From the NCBI RefSeq assembly GCF_029428675.1, contig NZ_JAJNEL010000001.1, forward strand, positions 1,736,001 to 1,800,000: a stretch of 64,000 nucleotides of DNA, written 5' to 3'. Positions 9,508-20,253 of this stretch are shown in pieces (position 1 is the stretch's first letter; the number at the start of each line of letters is the position of its first letter). The position numbers and the translations under genes are program-made. Under the pieces are notes generated by a model that saw only the letters and a list, made by a program, of their open reading frames with translations, did not search any database and was not told where the DNA came from. The stretch comes from Streptomyces sp. JH14. GTDB taxonomy: Bacteria; Actinomycetota; Actinomycetes; Streptomycetales; Streptomycetaceae.

Positions 9508-12500
9508 TCACCGCAGCGAGAACACGGCCACCGTGCGTCCCGGGACGGTGAAGCTTCCCGAACTCCTCTCGTACGAGGCCTTCTTGACAGTAAGATCCGC
9601 GCCCGCGGCCTGGACGGGGTGCAGGGCGTAGTTCTTCCCGGTCAGACCGGCGATCTGCTGGCGCTGGGTCCCGGGGGTCGCGTTGAGGACGATCACCAGC
9701 TTTCCCAGCTGCATGGTGATGACCCCGGGTGTCTCGTCCGTCCCGGAGAGCGGGAAGGACAGGGCGGACTGCACCTGCTCGGAGGTGGCCAGCGAGAACT
9801 CCTTCTCCGTGGCGCGGATGGTGAGCAGGTCCTGGTACGCGGCGGACGCGCCGTCGATCTGCGCGCAGCCGGGGCTGAGCGCGGGGGCGGTCAGCAGGGG
9901 CTTGGCGTAGGCCCACTTGGACTGGTTGTCGGCCGCGGGCGGCAGTCCGCGGCCGAAGCCGTTGCCGTCCCGGCAGTCCCAGTGCAGTGCGTTGAACCAG
10001 TCCCCGCTGTCGAACGAGTTGCGGTCCAGCGACTTGGAGCGCAGCAGGTCCGTGCCCGCCTGGGAGAGCGAGGGGCCCTGCGAGAGGGTGGCGGTCGCCA
10101 TCGCCAGGACCTGCATCCTGGCCCGGTCGGCCGCCGAGGTGCCCGCCGGGAGTTTGAAGGCGAGGGCGTCGTACAGCGACTCGTTGTCGTGGGCGTCGGC
10201 GTAGGCGAGGGCGTCACCGGGGACCGCGGCGTATCCGGCGGGGGCCCCGTTGTAGTCGACACCCGAGCCCTTGACCGTACGGCCCGCGGAGTCGGTGAAG
10301 GTGAAGTCGGCGAGGTTGCCGGTCAGGCCGACCTTGATCAGGTCCTGGTAGTGGAGCAGCCGGGCCTTCTGTTCGGCCGGGGTGCCGTTGGCGGTCGAGG
10401 TGTTGGGGTCGGTGTAGAGGCCGCTGGCGAAACCCTGGACGCCCGGGTCCTCGTCGAACGGGCCGCCGCCGCGGACGGCGTCGCGGGCCCGGTCGGAGAA
10501 GGTGGCGACGCCGGTGCCGGCCATGTTCTTCTGGGTGGCCTGGACGAAACGGGCGTCGTCGGCGATCTCGCCGAAGTTCCAGCCCTCCCCGTACAGGATG
10601 ATCTTCTTGCCGTCCACGCCGTCCTTGGCCACGGTCAGCGCGTCGAGCGCCTTGCGCACGGCGAGGATGTTGGCCTTCGGGTGGTGGCCCATCAGGTCGA
10701 AGCGGAAGCCGTCGACCTTGTACTCCTTGGCCCAGGTGACGATCGAGTCCACGACGAGCTTGCCCATCATGGTGTTCTCGGGCGCGGTGTTGGCACAGCA
10801 GGTGGACGTGGCGACGGTGCCGTCGTCCAGGAGCCGCTGGTAGTAGCCGGGCACGATCCGGTCGAGTACGGACTTGTCGTCCTGGCCGGAGGCGACGGTG
10901 TGGTCGTAGACGACGTCCATGACGGTCCGCAGTCCGGCGCCGTTCAGCCCCTGCACCATCTGCCGGAACTCGACGGTGCGCCTGGTGCCTTCCGGGTCGG
11001 AGGCGTAGGAGCCCTCGGGGACGGTGTAGTGCAGCGGGTCGTAGCCCCAGTTGAACCCGTCCTTCGCGGCGGCCTTCGCCACGCACGCCTGCTGCTCCTC
11101 GGAGTCGGGGGCGTAGACCGACAGGTCGCAGGCAGGCTTCTGCTGGGCCGACTTCTTCTCGGGGATGGTGCCGATGTCGAAGGCGGGCAGCAGGTGGACG
11201 TAGCTGGTGCCGGAGTCGGCGAGCTCCTTGAGGTGCTTCATCCCGTCCGAGCGGGTGTCGGTGAAGGCGAGGTACTCACCGGGGTGCTCGGAGGTGGGGT
11301 CCGCGATCGAGAAGTCGCGGATCTGCAGCTCCTGGATCTGGGCGTCGCGCAGCGGGACGGCGGCGGGCTTCTTCAGTCCGGACCAGCCCTTGGGCGCGAG
11401 GCGCGGGTCGTCGAGGTCGACGACGAGGCTGCGGGCGGAGTCGGTGGTCAGGGCGGTGGAGTAGGGGTCGGTGACCTTGTTGGTGACCATCTTCTGGACG
11501 GTGGGCGCCCATACGTCCACCACGTAGCGGTACGGCTTGCCGGTCCAGCTCGCGGTGCCGGTGACCGACCAGACTCCGGTGCGGTCGTCGCGCCGCATCG
11601 GGACGCTCTTCCCGTCGAGTTCGAGTGCGACGGTGCGGGCGGTGGGGGCCCAGACCGACAGGGTGGGACGGCCGTGGTCGAAGACCGGGCCGAGCGCCGC
11701 CGTGGTCGCGTTCTTCCCGTACAGGTCGTCGAGGACACCGGCACTCTGTACGCCGGTGGCGGCGAGCAGGGCGCCGTTGGCGGCGCGCTGGGTGGCGATC
11801 AGCTGGCCGCGCAGCGCGCCGCGGATCCTGTCCCGGTCGCGCGCGTCGATGGTGAACGCCGGGTAGTCCTTGAGATGCGGGTACTTCGCCTTCTGGGCGT
11901 CGGTCAGTGCGGACGGGATGAGCCGCAGCCACTGCCCCTCGTCGGAGAGTGCCCCGTCGACGACGGAGATCCCGCCGTCCTTCGCGTGGACGAGCTGCTG
12001 GCTGGTGGCCTCGGTGGCCTTCACCTTCCACACGACGGTGTCGGAGTCGATCCACTGCGCCTCGGCCTTCGTGAGGTCCGGGGTGGGGACGCCTCCGGTC
12101 TGCGGCAGCAGGTAGCCGGTCTGCCCGGCGAGCAGCCACACCTCGTGGCCATAGGTGGCGAGATCGAGCGACTGGTCGCTGGGGAGGTCCTTCTCGTCAC
12201 CCTTGTGCAGGATGTAGCTGAGGGACGTCGCCCCGTCGGTGAGCGGGACCTCGAAGGTGACGCCGTACGCGTCCTCCTTCACCGGCTGGAGCGGCTTGGC
12301 CCAGTCGGTGGGGTCCTTCGCGCCGGTCCAGGTGTGCAGTCCCCAGCCGTCGTAGTTGCCGTCGGCCCGGTGGTAGTGCAGGACGGCCTTGGCCGTGTCC
12401 GGCGCCGGGTAGGCGCCGTCGGGGGCGGTGTCGGCCTGGCCGTCCTTGCCCTGCTCGATCCAGACCTGTCCGGTCCTCGCGAGATCGACGGTGCGCTGCG

Positions 12501-14820
12501 GCCCGTCGGCCACGCCGTCCTTCTCGACGGTGTACGGGACCGAGGAAGCGCCCTCGCCGAGCTTGATCCAGGCGAACGCACCGTAGGCGTCGCGCCCGGT
12601 GAACCCGGCCGATGCGTCACCCGAGGTGAGCTGCCAGCCGTCGTAGTCGCCGTCCGTGCGCTTGTAGTGGACGACGGCGTAGTCCCGCTGGACGGCGACG
12701 GGCTTTCCGTCGGCCGGCGCCTGGCCCGCGGTCGTCGAGGCGAGCGTGCTCGCGGTGCGTCCGGCGCGGTCGACCACAACGGCCTTGTACCGCAGGGGCG
12801 TTCCTGCCGCGACCTCGCTGTCCAGGTGCTGGGTGACCTTGTACGGGGCGTGGTCGGCGGAGCCGAGGGTGACCCACGCGCCGTTGCCGGTCTGGGCGGC
12901 GAAGACGACCCGGGAGAGGGATCCGCCGTCGACGTCCGCGGAGATCTCGACGGTGCCGGTGGCTCCGGCGGCGGGCGCCTTCAGCGTGATCGAGGGCTTG
13001 GCGGCCGGGGCACCCAGGGGCTTCTCTGCGCGCAGCACGATGCTGGAGAGGGCGGGCACGGTGACGGTGATCTTCTTGTCGGCGCCGCTGCGGACCGTAC
13101 CGGAACCGCCGTACAGCGTCCGGAAGTTCATCGCGGCCGACTCGGTGGACAGCTCGACGGACTTCGCCTCGGTGCCGTTGTTGGTGGCGACGACGTACTC
13201 GTTGGGGCGCTTGGGGTCCGTACGGGAGAACGCGTAGACGGAGCCTTCGGCGTACCTCTCGGTCTGGACGCCGTCACGCAGCGCCGGGTTCTCCTTGGTC
13301 AGCTCGGAGAGCTCGGCGATGTTCCGGTACAGCGGGTGGCCGGTGTCGTAGGCGTCGGAGGCGTGCGTGCGGTCGGTGCCCAGTTCGTCGTCGTCGAGGT
13401 AGTCGGCGGTCTTCGAGGCGAACATGGTCTGCCGGGCGTCCTTGTCGCCGCCCGCGCCGGTGAAGCCCTGCTCGTCGCCGTAGTAGACGACGGGGTTGCC
13501 ACGGCTGAGGAACATCACCTCGTTGGCGAGGCGGGCCCGGTCGACGAGCTCTGCGTCGTCGGCCTTCGGGTTGTCCTGCTTCAGGAACGTGCCGATGCGG
13601 CCCATGTCGTGGTTGCCGAGGAACGTCACCTGCTCATAGGCGTTGGCCTTGTCGGTGGTGTACCGGTAGTCGTCGCCGAAGACGGCGGCGAGCTTCGAGG
13701 CCGGGGCGCCCTGCGAGGCGTACTGCCGGGCCGCTTCCTGGAACGGGAAGTCGAGCGTCGCGTCGAGCCGGCCCTGGGTGACGTACGGCGAGGTGATCGC
13801 GGTGTCGGCGGAGTAGACCTCGCCGAACATGAAGAAGTCGTCGCGGCCGTGCGTGGCGGCGTAGGTGTCGAGAGCGGTCGCCCACTGGGTCCAGAAGTCC
13901 AGGTCGACGTGTTTGACCGTGTCGATCCGGAACCCGTCGATATCGAAGTCGCGGACCCACTTCTCGTAGATCTCCTCCATGCCGGAGACGACCTCGGGCC
14001 GTTCGGTCCACAGGTCGTCGAGACCGGAGAAGTCGCCGTACGTGGTGGACTCGCCGGCGTACGTCGAGTCACCGCGGTTGTGGTACATCGTGGGGTCGTT
14101 GAGCCAGGCCGGGACCTTCTGGCCGGTGTTCTTCGGCGTGTACGGGAAGGAGTCCGCGTCGACCTTCGCGAGGCCCTTGCTGTCGTCGAACGGGCGGCCG
14201 TCCCGGTCGAGGTAGGGGTAGGCGCCCTTGGGCCGGTAGCCGTACTTCTTCTCGGCGTAGTCGACGGTGTCCGCGGTGTGGTTGGTGATGACGTCGAAGA
14301 AGACCTTCATGCCCTTGCCGTGGGCCTTGTCGATCAGCTTCGCCAGGTCGGCGTTGGTGCCGAAGTGCGGGTCGACCTGCGTGAAGTCGGTGATCCAGTA
14401 GCCGTGGTAGCCGGCTGATGCGTCCTTGCCCGTGCCCTGGATGGGGCGGTTCTTGAAGATCGGGGCGAGCCAGATGGCGGTGGTGCCGAGGCCCTTGATG
14501 TAGTCGAGCCTGTCCGTCAGGCCCTTGAGGTCGCCGCCCTGGTAGAACCCCTTGTCCGTGGGGTCGTAGCCGGTCTCCAGCCGCGAACCGGTGAGCCCGC
14601 CGCGGTCGTTGGAGGAGTCTCCGTCGGCGAACCGGTCGGGCATGACGAAGTAGAACTGCTCGCGGGTCAGATCGTGCCGGGCGGGTTCGGCGGCGAGCCG
14701 CGCGTCCGACGGCGGGCCCGGGGGCCGCGGCGCGGCGGTGGTGGCTGCCGCCGGGACGACGGGTATGAGCGCCGCGCACAGAGCGGCGACGGCTCCCCGT
14801 CTGAGGGTGGTACGGGACAC
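9508..14820 (-). CDS. Secreted dual-GH13 alpha-amylase/pullulanase
   Basis: A 1770-residue exported starch-degrading enzyme. The GTG at 14820 gives a twin-Arg-free signal peptide ([18 protein letters not shown], then an Ala-rich cleavage region). The first GH13 domain (residues about 50-520) is amylase-like, with likely catalytic residues D300 (GFRIDTVKH), E334 (FGEVYSAD) and D405 (GNHDM). Carbohydrate-binding and pullulanase-associated beta domains occupy about residues 600-1150. A second GH13 domain follows of the pullulanase type, with D1375 ([10 protein letters not shown]), E1412 ([10 protein letters not shown]) and D1545 (AHDNESLYD). One chain should therefore cleave both alpha-1,4 and alpha-1,6 bonds outside the cell. 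This architecture is known from Streptomyces, as in the S. coelicolor amylase/dextrinase beside malEFG. A lone CTTGCAG half-site at 14843-14849 suggests MalR influence. Confidence 0.92.
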   Translation of the reverse strand: MSRTTLRRGAVAALCAALIPVVPAAATTAAPRPPGPPSDARLAAEPARHDLTREQFYFVMPDRFADGDSSNDRGGLTGSRLETGYDPTDKGFYQGGDLKGLTDRLDYIKGLGTTAIWLAPIFKNRPIQGTGKDASAGYHGYWITDFTQVDPHFGTNADLAKLIDKAHGKGMKVFFDVITNHTADTVDYAEKKYGYRPKGAYPYLDRDGRPFDDSKGLAKVDADSFPYTPKNTGQKVPAWLNDPTMYHNRGDSTYAGESTTYGDFSGLDDLWTERPEVVSGMEEIYEKWVRDFDIDGFRIDTVKHVDLDFWTQWATALDTYAATHGRDDFFMFGEVYSADTAITSPYVTQGRLDATLDFPFQEAARQYASQGAPASKLAAVFGDDYRYTTDKANAYEQVTFLGNHDMGRIGTFLKQDNPKADDAELVDRARLANEVMFLSRGNPVVYYGDEQGFTGAGGDKDARQTMFASKTADYLDDDELGTDRTHASDAYDTGHPLYRNIAELSELTKENPALRDGVQTERYAEGSVYAFSRTDPKRPNEYVVATNNGTEAKSVELSTESAAMNFRTLYGGSGTVRSGADKKITVTVPALSSIVLRAEKPLGAPAAKPSITLKAPAAGATGTVEISADVDGGSLSRVVFAAQTGNGAWVTLGSADHAPYKVTQHLDSEVAAGTPLRYKAVVVDRAGRTASTLASTTAGQAPADGKPVAVQRDYAVVHYKRTDGDYDGWQLTSGDASAGFTGRDAYGAFAWIKLGEGASSVPYTVEKDGVADGPQRTVDLARTGQVWIEQGKDGQADTAPDGAYPAPDTAKAVLHYHRADGNYDGWGLHTWTGAKDPTDWAKPLQPVKEDAYGVTFEVPLTDGATSLSYILHKGDEKDLPSDQSLDLATYGHEVWLLAGQTGYLLPQTGGVPTPDLTKAEAQWIDSDTVVWKVKATEATSQQLVHAKDGGISVVDGALSDEGQWLRLIPSALTDAQKAKYPHLKDYPAFTIDARDRDRIRGALRGQLIATQRAANGALLAATGVQSAGVLDDLYGKNATTAALGPVFDHGRPTLSVWAPTARTVALELDGKSVPMRRDDRTGVWSVTGTASWTGKPYRYVVDVWAPTVQKMVTNKVTDPYSTALTTDSARSLVVDLDDPRLAPKGWSGLKKPAAVPLRDAQIQELQIRDFSIADPTSEHPGEYLAFTDTRSDGMKHLKELADSGTSYVHLLPAFDIGTIPEKKSAQQKPACDLSVYAPDSEEQQACVAKAAAKDGFNWGYDPLHYTVPEGSYASDPEGTRRTVEFRQMVQGLNGAGLRTVMDVVYDHTVASGQDDKSVLDRIVPGYYQRLLDDGTVATSTCCANTAPENTMMGKLVVDSIVTWAKEYKVDGFRFDLMGHHPKANILAVRKALDALTVAKDGVDGKKIILYGEGWNFGEIADDARFVQATQKNMAGTGVATFSDRARDAVRGGGPFDEDPGVQGFASGLYTDPNTSTANGTPAEQKARLLHYQDLIKVGLTGNLADFTFTDSAGRTVKGSGVDYNGAPAGYAAVPGDALAYADAHDNESLYDALAFKLPAGTSAADRARMQVLAMATATLSQGPSLSQAGTDLLRSKSLDRNSFDSGDWFNALHWDCRDGNGFGRGLPPAADNQSKWAYAKPLLTAPALSPGCAQIDGASAAYQDLLTIRATEKEFSLATSEQVQSALSFPLSGTDETPGVITMQLGKLVIVLNATPGTQRQQIAGLTGKNYALHPVQAAGADLTVKKASYERSSGSFTVPGRTVAVFSLR

Positions 14821-14904
14821 GGGTGCGGTCTCCTTGATCGGTCTTGCAGGGGTTCTCGGACTGGACGGACAAGTCGGGTGGGCCGGGGGGGCGGGGGTCC
14901 ACCA

Positions 14905-14986
14905 GGGCGTCTCCTCGGACGCCGCAGACTCCCCCACACCGCAGGGAAGCCGTGCCCTTACTGCGTCGTCCTGCGGGGATCGCCCT
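14905..14986 (+). repeat. Extragenic repeat, copy 1 (inverted pair)
   Basis: About 82 bp between the two secreted amylase genes. It is repeated in inverted orientation at 15071-15151. Shared blocks include GGGCGTCTCCTCG, GCCGCAGACTCCCC, CTTACTGCGTC and CCTGCGGGGATCGCCC. The outer blocks are nearly identical and the centre is diverged. Confidence 0.7.
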
Positions 14987-15070
14987 GGCACACCCCCGCC
15001 CCGGGGCGCCCGGGGGCCTCCGGTGCTGGACGCCCACCGGTCGGCGGCGGTGCGCCGGGGGGACGTATCG

Positions 15071-15151
15071 GGGCGATCCCCGCAGGGTGACGCAGTAAGT
15101 GGTCGGTTCGCGCACGATGTCGGGGAGTCTGCGGCACTCGAGGAGACGCCC
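15071..15151 (-). repeat. Extragenic repeat, copy 2 (inverted pair)
   Basis: Inverted partner of 14905-14986, separated from it by 84 bp. The two could fold into one long cruciform or transcript hairpin between the convergent end of amlB and the start of the amylase/pullulanase gene. It resembles a dispersed Streptomyces intergenic repeat, judged from memory only. Confidence 0.7.
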
Positions 15152-15223
15152 CGATGCGGCACCGGCCCCCGGTTCAGCCTCCGCACCGGGACAACGTGGT
15201 CCGCCGCCCCGGTCCGGAGGACC

Positions 15224-16930
15224 TCAGCTTCGCCAGACGTCGCTCGTCAGCGGCACCTTGCCCGACGACGGCACCGTCGCCGTGCGGTTGGCCCCGCTCT
15301 CCCAGGTGACGGCGCCGCTCGCGTCCTTGCGGATGTACTTGTACTCGAACGACGTCCCGGCGGGCATGCTCACATCGAGTTTCCAGACCGGGTACGTGGC
15401 TGGGTCGAGCTTGAGTGCGCTGTCCGTGTTCCAGTTGCCGAGCGCGGACTGGTTGCCGGTGACGTAGATGTTCTGGCCGAGCTGGGTGGTGGCGTTGACA
15501 CCGAAGGAGGCGCCGGAGACACCCGTACCGGGGTCGGTGGTGCCACCGCCGGAGCAGGTGCGGGCACCCACCTGCAGGGCGACAGCCGTGTTCGCACCGA
15601 GCGTCGCCGTGAACTGGCCGGAGCCGTTGACGGTCACCCCGTTGCCGGACTGGATGTCGCAGTAGTCACCGGCGGGCAGCGAGGTCTGGAACGTACGGGT
15701 CAGCGACGAGCCCTCGTGGTTGATGGCGACGTACGCCTTCGACCCGCGGCCGAACGCGATCTGGTCAGCGCCGTTGTCCCACCAGTTCGTGACGGCCTCG
15801 CCGCGCGCGGTGTTGCGGAAGCCGACCATGGAGGAGATCTGCGGCCAGGCGTGCTGACACTTCCAGCCGTCGCTGTAACAGGCGTTCACCGTACCGCCGT
15901 TGGGCGGCCCCGCGTCCTTGTCGGACCACTCGTAGCCGGAGTGGACGTCGGGCGAGCCGTACGGCCAGGCCAGCATGAAGACATTGGCGAGGGTGTAGTT
16001 GGCCCCGTCCTTGTAGTTCAGGGTGTCGCCGCCGCGCTCGGTGTCGTGGTTGTCGACGAAGACCCCGGCCTTCGAGGAGGGCATGAATCCCCAGCCCTCG
16101 CCGAAGTTCTTCAGTTCGGCGAGGTTCTCGTTGTTGAAGACCTGCTTGAGGCTGCGGGCGTAGCGGAACTCCTGGACGTCCCCGGTGCCGGTGTACTCGT
16201 CGGGCGAGACGGCTTCGCCGGCCCCGTAGATCGCCTCCTGCTTCCAGTAGACGCCGGGGTCGGTCAGCCGCGACTTGATGTTGGCGAGATCGCTCGCGGG
16301 CATGTGCTTGGCGGCGTCGATGCGGAAGCCGTCGACGCCGAGCGAGCGCAGGTCGTCGAGGTATCCGGCGATCCTGCCGCGGACGTAGTCCTCACCGGTG
16401 TCGAGGTCGGCGAGCCCGACGAGTTCGCAGTTCTGGACGTTGGCCCGGTCCTGGTAGTTGCTGATCTGTGCGGTGCAGTCGTCCATGTCGGACGAGGAGT
16501 ACAGGCCGGGGTAGTTGTACTTCGTGTACGAGGAGCCGCCGGTGCCGGTGCCCGACCCGGACGACATGTGGTTGATGACGGAGTCGGCGACGACCTTGAC
16601 GCCCGCGCTGTGGCACGTGCCGACCATGGCGGCGAAGGCCGCGCGGTCGCCGAGCCGACCGGCGATCTTGTAGCTGACCGGCTGGTACGAGGTCCACCAC
16701 TGGCTTCCCTGGATGTGCTCCTGGGGCGGCGAGACCTGGACGTAGCCGTAGCCGGCCGGGGCGAGCGTGTCCGTGCAGGCCTTGGCGACGGAGTCGAATT
16801 TCCACTCGAACATCACGGCGGTGACGTCCTTGGTGCCGGGTGCGGACGCCTGGGCGGGGGCGGCGGTGGGGACGAGGGCGGCGGCGCCGGCTATCAGGGC
16901 GAGCGCTGCAGACAGCGGTCTGCGTGCCAT
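15224..16930 (-). CDS. Secreted alpha-amylase with C-terminal CBM20
   Basis: A 568-residue extracellular endo-amylase of GH13, similar to Streptomyces Aml/AmlB enzymes. AGGAGG lies 8-9 bases before the ATG at 16930. Residues 1-28 form a signal peptide ending AQASA. The catalytic barrel contains D205 (GFRIDAAKH), E239 (YGAGEAV) and D296 (DNHDTERG), which are the nucleophile, acid/base and transition-state stabiliser of the family. Residues about 470-568 form a starch-binding CBM20 domain ([25 protein letters not shown]). It is transcribed away from the maltose operon, with GCAAG-type operator sites in its upstream region, so it is probably induced by maltodextrins through MalR. Confidence 0.94.
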   Translation of the reverse strand: MARRPLSAALALIAGAAALVPTAAPAQASAPGTKDVTAVMFEWKFDSVAKACTDTLAPAGYGYVQVSPPQEHIQGSQWWTSYQPVSYKIAGRLGDRAAFAAMVGTCHSAGVKVVADSVINHMSSGSGTGTGGSSYTKYNYPGLYSSSDMDDCTAQISNYQDRANVQNCELVGLADLDTGEDYVRGRIAGYLDDLRSLGVDGFRIDAAKHMPASDLANIKSRLTDPGVYWKQEAIYGAGEAVSPDEYTGTGDVQEFRYARSLKQVFNNENLAELKNFGEGWGFMPSSKAGVFVDNHDTERGGDTLNYKDGANYTLANVFMLAWPYGSPDVHSGYEWSDKDAGPPNGGTVNACYSDGWKCQHAWPQISSMVGFRNTARGEAVTNWWDNGADQIAFGRGSKAYVAINHEGSSLTRTFQTSLPAGDYCDIQSGNGVTVNGSGQFTATLGANTAVALQVGARTCSGGGTTDPGTGVSGASFGVNATTQLGQNIYVTGNQSALGNWNTDSALKLDPATYPVWKLDVSMPAGTSFEYKYIRKDASGAVTWESGANRTATVPSSGKVPLTSDVWRS

Positions 16931-17015
16931 GTCTTTCCTCCTGCGGTGGGGGAAATGCGGGGATGACGGTGCAGCCTCACGTGGCAACGCGTCCTGCCCT
17001 CAAGGCTTCTGAAGG

Positions 17016-17030
17016 TTCTTGCTGCAAGAA
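17016..17030. promoter_or_regulatory. MalR-type operator, proximal, upstream of amlB
   Basis: TTCTTGCTGCAAGAA is a perfect 15-bp palindrome, 86 bp upstream of the amlB start. A second imperfect copy, GCAAAGCTTGC, follows at 17032-17042. The half-site CTTGC/GCAAG matches the motif known for MalR/Reg1 operators of Streptomyces. Confidence 0.7.
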
Positions 17031-17124
17031 TGCAAAGCTTGCCGCGGAGCTGACCGTACGAGCCCACCCCATCCGGGTCAACCCCCTGGACATGACCCGC
17101 TTACATCCCGCACACATCCCTGAA

Positions 17125-17169
17125 ATCTTGCATTTTTCTTCTTGCAAGGGCTTACGCAAGATATTGCGG
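17125..17169. promoter_or_regulatory. MalR-type operator cluster, distal, upstream of amlB
   Basis: This AT-richer segment contains ATCTTGCA (17125-17132), CTTGCAAG (17141-17148) and GCAAGATATTGCGG (17156-17169). Positions 17144-17169 match 23705-23728 in the malE-malR gap almost base for base apart from a 2-base insertion, so the two are probably bound by the same repressor. The amlB promoter is likely to overlap it. Confidence 0.7.
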
Positions 17170-17264
17170 TGCTGTTAAGTTCATCCCGACTCCGGCCCGG
17201 TCGGCCGGGGGTTCCGGTACCTCAGGGGCCCCACGCGCCCGGCCGGCCGGGCCGGTCACGGCAA

Positions 17265-17327
17265 GAGAGGCACCCGGAGTCACTCACTCCCCGCCGGTCC
17301 ATTCAGGGCCGACTCCCGGTGCCTCTC
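17265..17327 (-). terminator. Terminator of the mal operon (after the LacI gene)
   Basis: Arms 17265-17281 and 17311-17327 pair over 17 bp with one mismatch, starting 17 bp beyond the stop at 17344. The hairpin would end the malEFG-aglA-lacI transcript. Confidence 0.7.
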
Positions 17328-17343
17328 CTGTGCGTTCGCCGTG

Positions 17344-18477
17344 TCAGACGGCGCGGACCGCCGCGGTGGACCCCCGTACCACCAGCTCCGGCTGGAACAC
17401 GTACTCCGTACGCTGCACGGGGCTGCCGCCGATCTCCTCCAGCAGCGCCCCGACCGCGGCGGCCGCCATCGCCTGCACGGGCTGCCGCACGGTCGTCAGG
17501 GGCGGATCCGTGAACGCGATCAGCTGCGAGTCGTCGAAGCCGACCACCGACACGTCGCGCGGCACGTCGAGCCCGCGGTCCCGGGCGGCGCGCACCACGC
17601 CGAGGGCCATCAGGTCGCTGCCGCAGACGATGCCCGTGCACCCCTGGTCGAGCAGCGTCCCGGCCGCGACCTGGCCGCCCTCGACGCTGAACAGCGTGGA
17701 GCAGACGAGGAGTTCGGCCTCGGCGCGGGTCATGCCGAGCAGCTTCACGGCAGCATCGACGAAGCCGTCCCGTTTGCGGCGGGACGGCACATAGCGCTGC
17801 GGCCCGATGGCCAGGCCGACCTTGCGGTGGCCGAGTTCGGCGAGATGCCCGACGGCCATCCGGACGGCGGCAAAGTCGTCGGGCGAGACGAAGGGGGCGC
17901 TGATCCGTTCGTTGTAGCCGTTGATCAGGACAAACGGCACGCCGCGGTCGGACAGCGCGGCGTACCGGGCGGGGTCGGCCGACAGGTCCGCGTGCAGTCC
18001 GGAGAGGAAGACGATCCCGCCGACCCCGCGTTCGACGAGCTGCTCGACGAGCTCGTCCTCGGTGGCACCGCCGGGCAGCTGGGTGCAGAGCACCGGGGTG
18101 TAGCCGTGCCCGGCCAGGACCTGCTCGACGGACTGGGCGAACGCCGGGAAGATCGGGTTGGTGAGCTCGGGGGTCACCAGTCCGATCAGCCCGGCGCTGC
18201 GCTGCCGCAGCCGTACCGGGCGCTCGTAGCCCAGGATGTCGAGCGCCGCGAGCACCCGCTGACGCGTGGTGTCCGCGACGCCCGGTTTGCCGTTGAGAAC
18301 CCGGCTGACGGTCGCCTCGCTGACCGAGGCCTGACCGGCGATGTCCGAGAGCCTCGGCGCACCGCCGCTCCCCGGGCCTCTCGTTCGGGTCTTGCCGGGC
18401 TCGCGGGTACTGGCGCGGTCCCCGCTCCCTGATCCGGCCTGATCCGAACGAGAGCCCCTGGGCAGGGGGACGGTCAC
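17344..18477 (-). CDS. LacI-family regulator, MalR paralogue
   Basis: A 377-residue repressor-type protein. After a basic, low-complexity N-terminal extension of about 45 residues comes a LacI HTH (LSDIAGQASVSEATVSRVLN and GKPGV), then a periplasmic-binding-protein-like sensor domain running to the C-terminus. The HTH and hinge are almost identical to those of MalR at 23856, including ILGYERPVRLRQRSAGLIGL, so both probably read the same GCAAG operators. The GTG at 18477 overlaps the TGA of the alpha-glucosidase gene (GTGA), implying translational coupling and co-transcription with the importer genes. It may tune or desensitise the MalR circuit; this is inference. Confidence 0.88.
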   Translation of the reverse strand: MTVPLPRGSRSDQAGSGSGDRASTREPGKTRTRGPGSGGAPRLSDIAGQASVSEATVSRVLNGKPGVADTTRQRVLAALDILGYERPVRLRQRSAGLIGLVTPELTNPIFPAFAQSVEQVLAGHGYTPVLCTQLPGGATEDELVEQLVERGVGGIVFLSGLHADLSADPARYAALSDRGVPFVLINGYNERISAPFVSPDDFAAVRMAVGHLAELGHRKVGLAIGPQRYVPSRRKRDGFVDAAVKLLGMTRAEAELLVCSTLFSVEGGQVAAGTLLDQGCTGIVCGSDLMALGVVRAARDRGLDVPRDVSVVGFDDSQLIAFTDPPLTTVRQPVQAMAAAAVGALLEEIGGSPVQRTEYVFQPELVVRGSTAAVRAV

Positions 18478-20150
18478 ACCGTCCACCACACCGTGGTGTC
18501 CGCCGGCAGCTCGGCCTCGGCCCCGTCGGTGACGACGGGGCTGCTGGAGAGCATCACCTGACCGGGGACCGGGATACGGACCGGCCGGCCGGTCGTGTTG
18601 ACGGTGCACACGAAGCCGGGGCGGGCGAAGGCCAGCAGCCCCTCGGGGGCGTCCAGCCACTCCACGTCGGTCCCGGCGCCGAGCCCCGGGTGCACCCGCC
18701 GTGCGGTGAGCGCGGACCGGTACAGCTCCAGGGTGGAGCCGGCCGTGCCGGTCTGGGCCTCGACGCTCAGCTCGCCCCAGCTGTCGGGCTGGGGCAGCCA
18801 GCTTCCTCCGGTGCCGAAGCCGTACGAGCTGCCGTCGCGGGTCCACGGGATGGGCACGCGGCAGCCGTCGCGGTAACCGTCCTGGCCTTCGGCGCGGAAG
18901 AACGACGGGTCCTGGCGGGCCTCGTCGGGCAGGTCCGTGACGTCGGGCAGGCCGAGCTCCTCACCCTGGTAGACGTAGGCGGAGCCGGGCAGCGCCAGCA
19001 TCAGCAGGCTGGCGGCGCGGGCCCGGCGCAGGCCCATCGCGCGGTCGCCGGCGGTGCGGATCTGGGTGCCGAGGCCGGGCGGGTTGGCGAACCGGGTGGC
19101 GTGCCGGGTGACGTCGTGGTTGGAGAGCACCCAGGTGGTGGGGGCGCCGACCGGGCGCATCGCGTCGAGCGAGACGTCGATGACCTTGCGCAGCTCGGCT
19201 GCGTCCCAGTCGGTGGAGAGGTACTGGAAGTTGAACGCCTGGTGCATCTCGTCGTGGCGCACATAGTTCGCGGTGCGCTCGACGGTCGGGGTCCATGCCT
19301 CGGCGACGGCGATGCGGTCGCCGGGGTACTCGTCGAGGATGGTGCGCCAGGAGCGGTAGATCTCGTGCACCCCGTCCTGGTCGAAGAACGGCATGACATC
19401 GTTTCCGAGCAGCTTGAGCTGGTCGTGGGTGCCGAGGTCGGGCAGGCCCTCGGCCTTGACGAGCCCGTGGGCGACGTCGACACGGAACCCGTCGACGCCC
19501 ATGTCGAGCCAGAACCGCAGGATCGAGCGGAACTCGTCGGCGACGGCCGGGTGTTCCCAGTTGAAGTCGGGCTGCTCGGGCGCGAACAGGTGGAGGTACC
19601 AGTCGCCGGGGGTGCCGTCCGGGTCGGTGGTCCGGGTCCAGGCGGGACCGCCGAAGATGGACTCCCAGTCGTTGGGCGGCAGCTCGCCGTCCGTGCCCTT
19701 GCCGGGGCGGAAGTGGTAGCGCTCGCGCAGTGCGGAGCCGGGGCCCTCGGCGAGGGCGCGCTTGAACCACTCGTGCTGGTCGGAGGAGTGGTTGGGCACC
19801 AGGTCGACGATGATCCGCAGGCCCAGGTCGTGGGCGTCCCGGATCAGCGCGTCGGCGTCCAGCAGGGTGCCGAACATCGGGTCGATGGCGCGGTAGTCCG
19901 AGACGTCGTAGCCCGCGTCGGCCTGCGGCGAGGCGTAGAACGGGCTGAGCCAGACCGCGTCGACACCGAGGTCCTTGAGGTAGGGAAGTCTGCCGCGTAC
20001 GCCTGCGAGATCGCCCATGCCGTCGCCGTTGCCGTCGGCGAAGCTCCGTGGATAGACCTGGTAGATCACCGCGTCCTGCCACCAGCCGGTGCGGTGGCCC
20101 ACGGCGTCGCCGGACGTGCCGGTGGAGGGGGCAGCGAGGTGCTGGGTCAT
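18474..20150 (-). CDS. aglA: Cytosolic GH13 alpha-glucosidase
   Basis: A 558-residue GH13 exo-enzyme with no signal peptide, expected to hydrolyse maltose or maltodextrin after import. Motifs: WWQDAVIYQVYPRSF at the N-terminus; VDLVPNHSSD; nucleophile D225 in DGFRVDVAHG; acid/base E284 in VAEAW; D346 in LSNHDVTRH. It begins 103 bp after malG on the same strand and overlaps the downstream LacI gene by 4 bp. Position and size match the aglA-type gene downstream of malEFG in Streptomyces. Isomaltase or trehalose-related activity within GH13 cannot be excluded from motifs alone. Confidence 0.9.
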   Translation of the reverse strand: MTQHLAAPSTGTSGDAVGHRTGWWQDAVIYQVYPRSFADGNGDGMGDLAGVRGRLPYLKDLGVDAVWLSPFYASPQADAGYDVSDYRAIDPMFGTLLDADALIRDAHDLGLRIIVDLVPNHSSDQHEWFKRALAEGPGSALRERYHFRPGKGTDGELPPNDWESIFGGPAWTRTTDPDGTPGDWYLHLFAPEQPDFNWEHPAVADEFRSILRFWLDMGVDGFRVDVAHGLVKAEGLPDLGTHDQLKLLGNDVMPFFDQDGVHEIYRSWRTILDEYPGDRIAVAEAWTPTVERTANYVRHDEMHQAFNFQYLSTDWDAAELRKVIDVSLDAMRPVGAPTTWVLSNHDVTRHATRFANPPGLGTQIRTAGDRAMGLRRARAASLLMLALPGSAYVYQGEELGLPDVTDLPDEARQDPSFFRAEGQDGYRDGCRVPIPWTRDGSSYGFGTGGSWLPQPDSWGELSVEAQTGTAGSTLELYRSALTARRVHPGLGAGTDVEWLDAPEGLLAFARPGFVCTVNTTGRPVRIPVPGQVMLSSSPVVTDGAEAELPADTTVWWTV

Positions 20151-20253
20151 GTCGTCCCTGAGGTGTCTGGGTGGGGAGCGGCGCCGGGACCGGGTCGGGG
20201 ATCCGGCGCCGCCGAGCCTTGGTGCGTGCGGGTCGTGCGGGGTGGGGGGTGCG

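Noticed and set aside
9508..14418. A very long open frame on the plus strand opposite the amylase/pullulanase gene
   Set aside because: Its translation is Val/Gly/Arg-rich with no motifs. It is open only because of the GC bias of the minus-strand gene, which has complete catalytic motifs.
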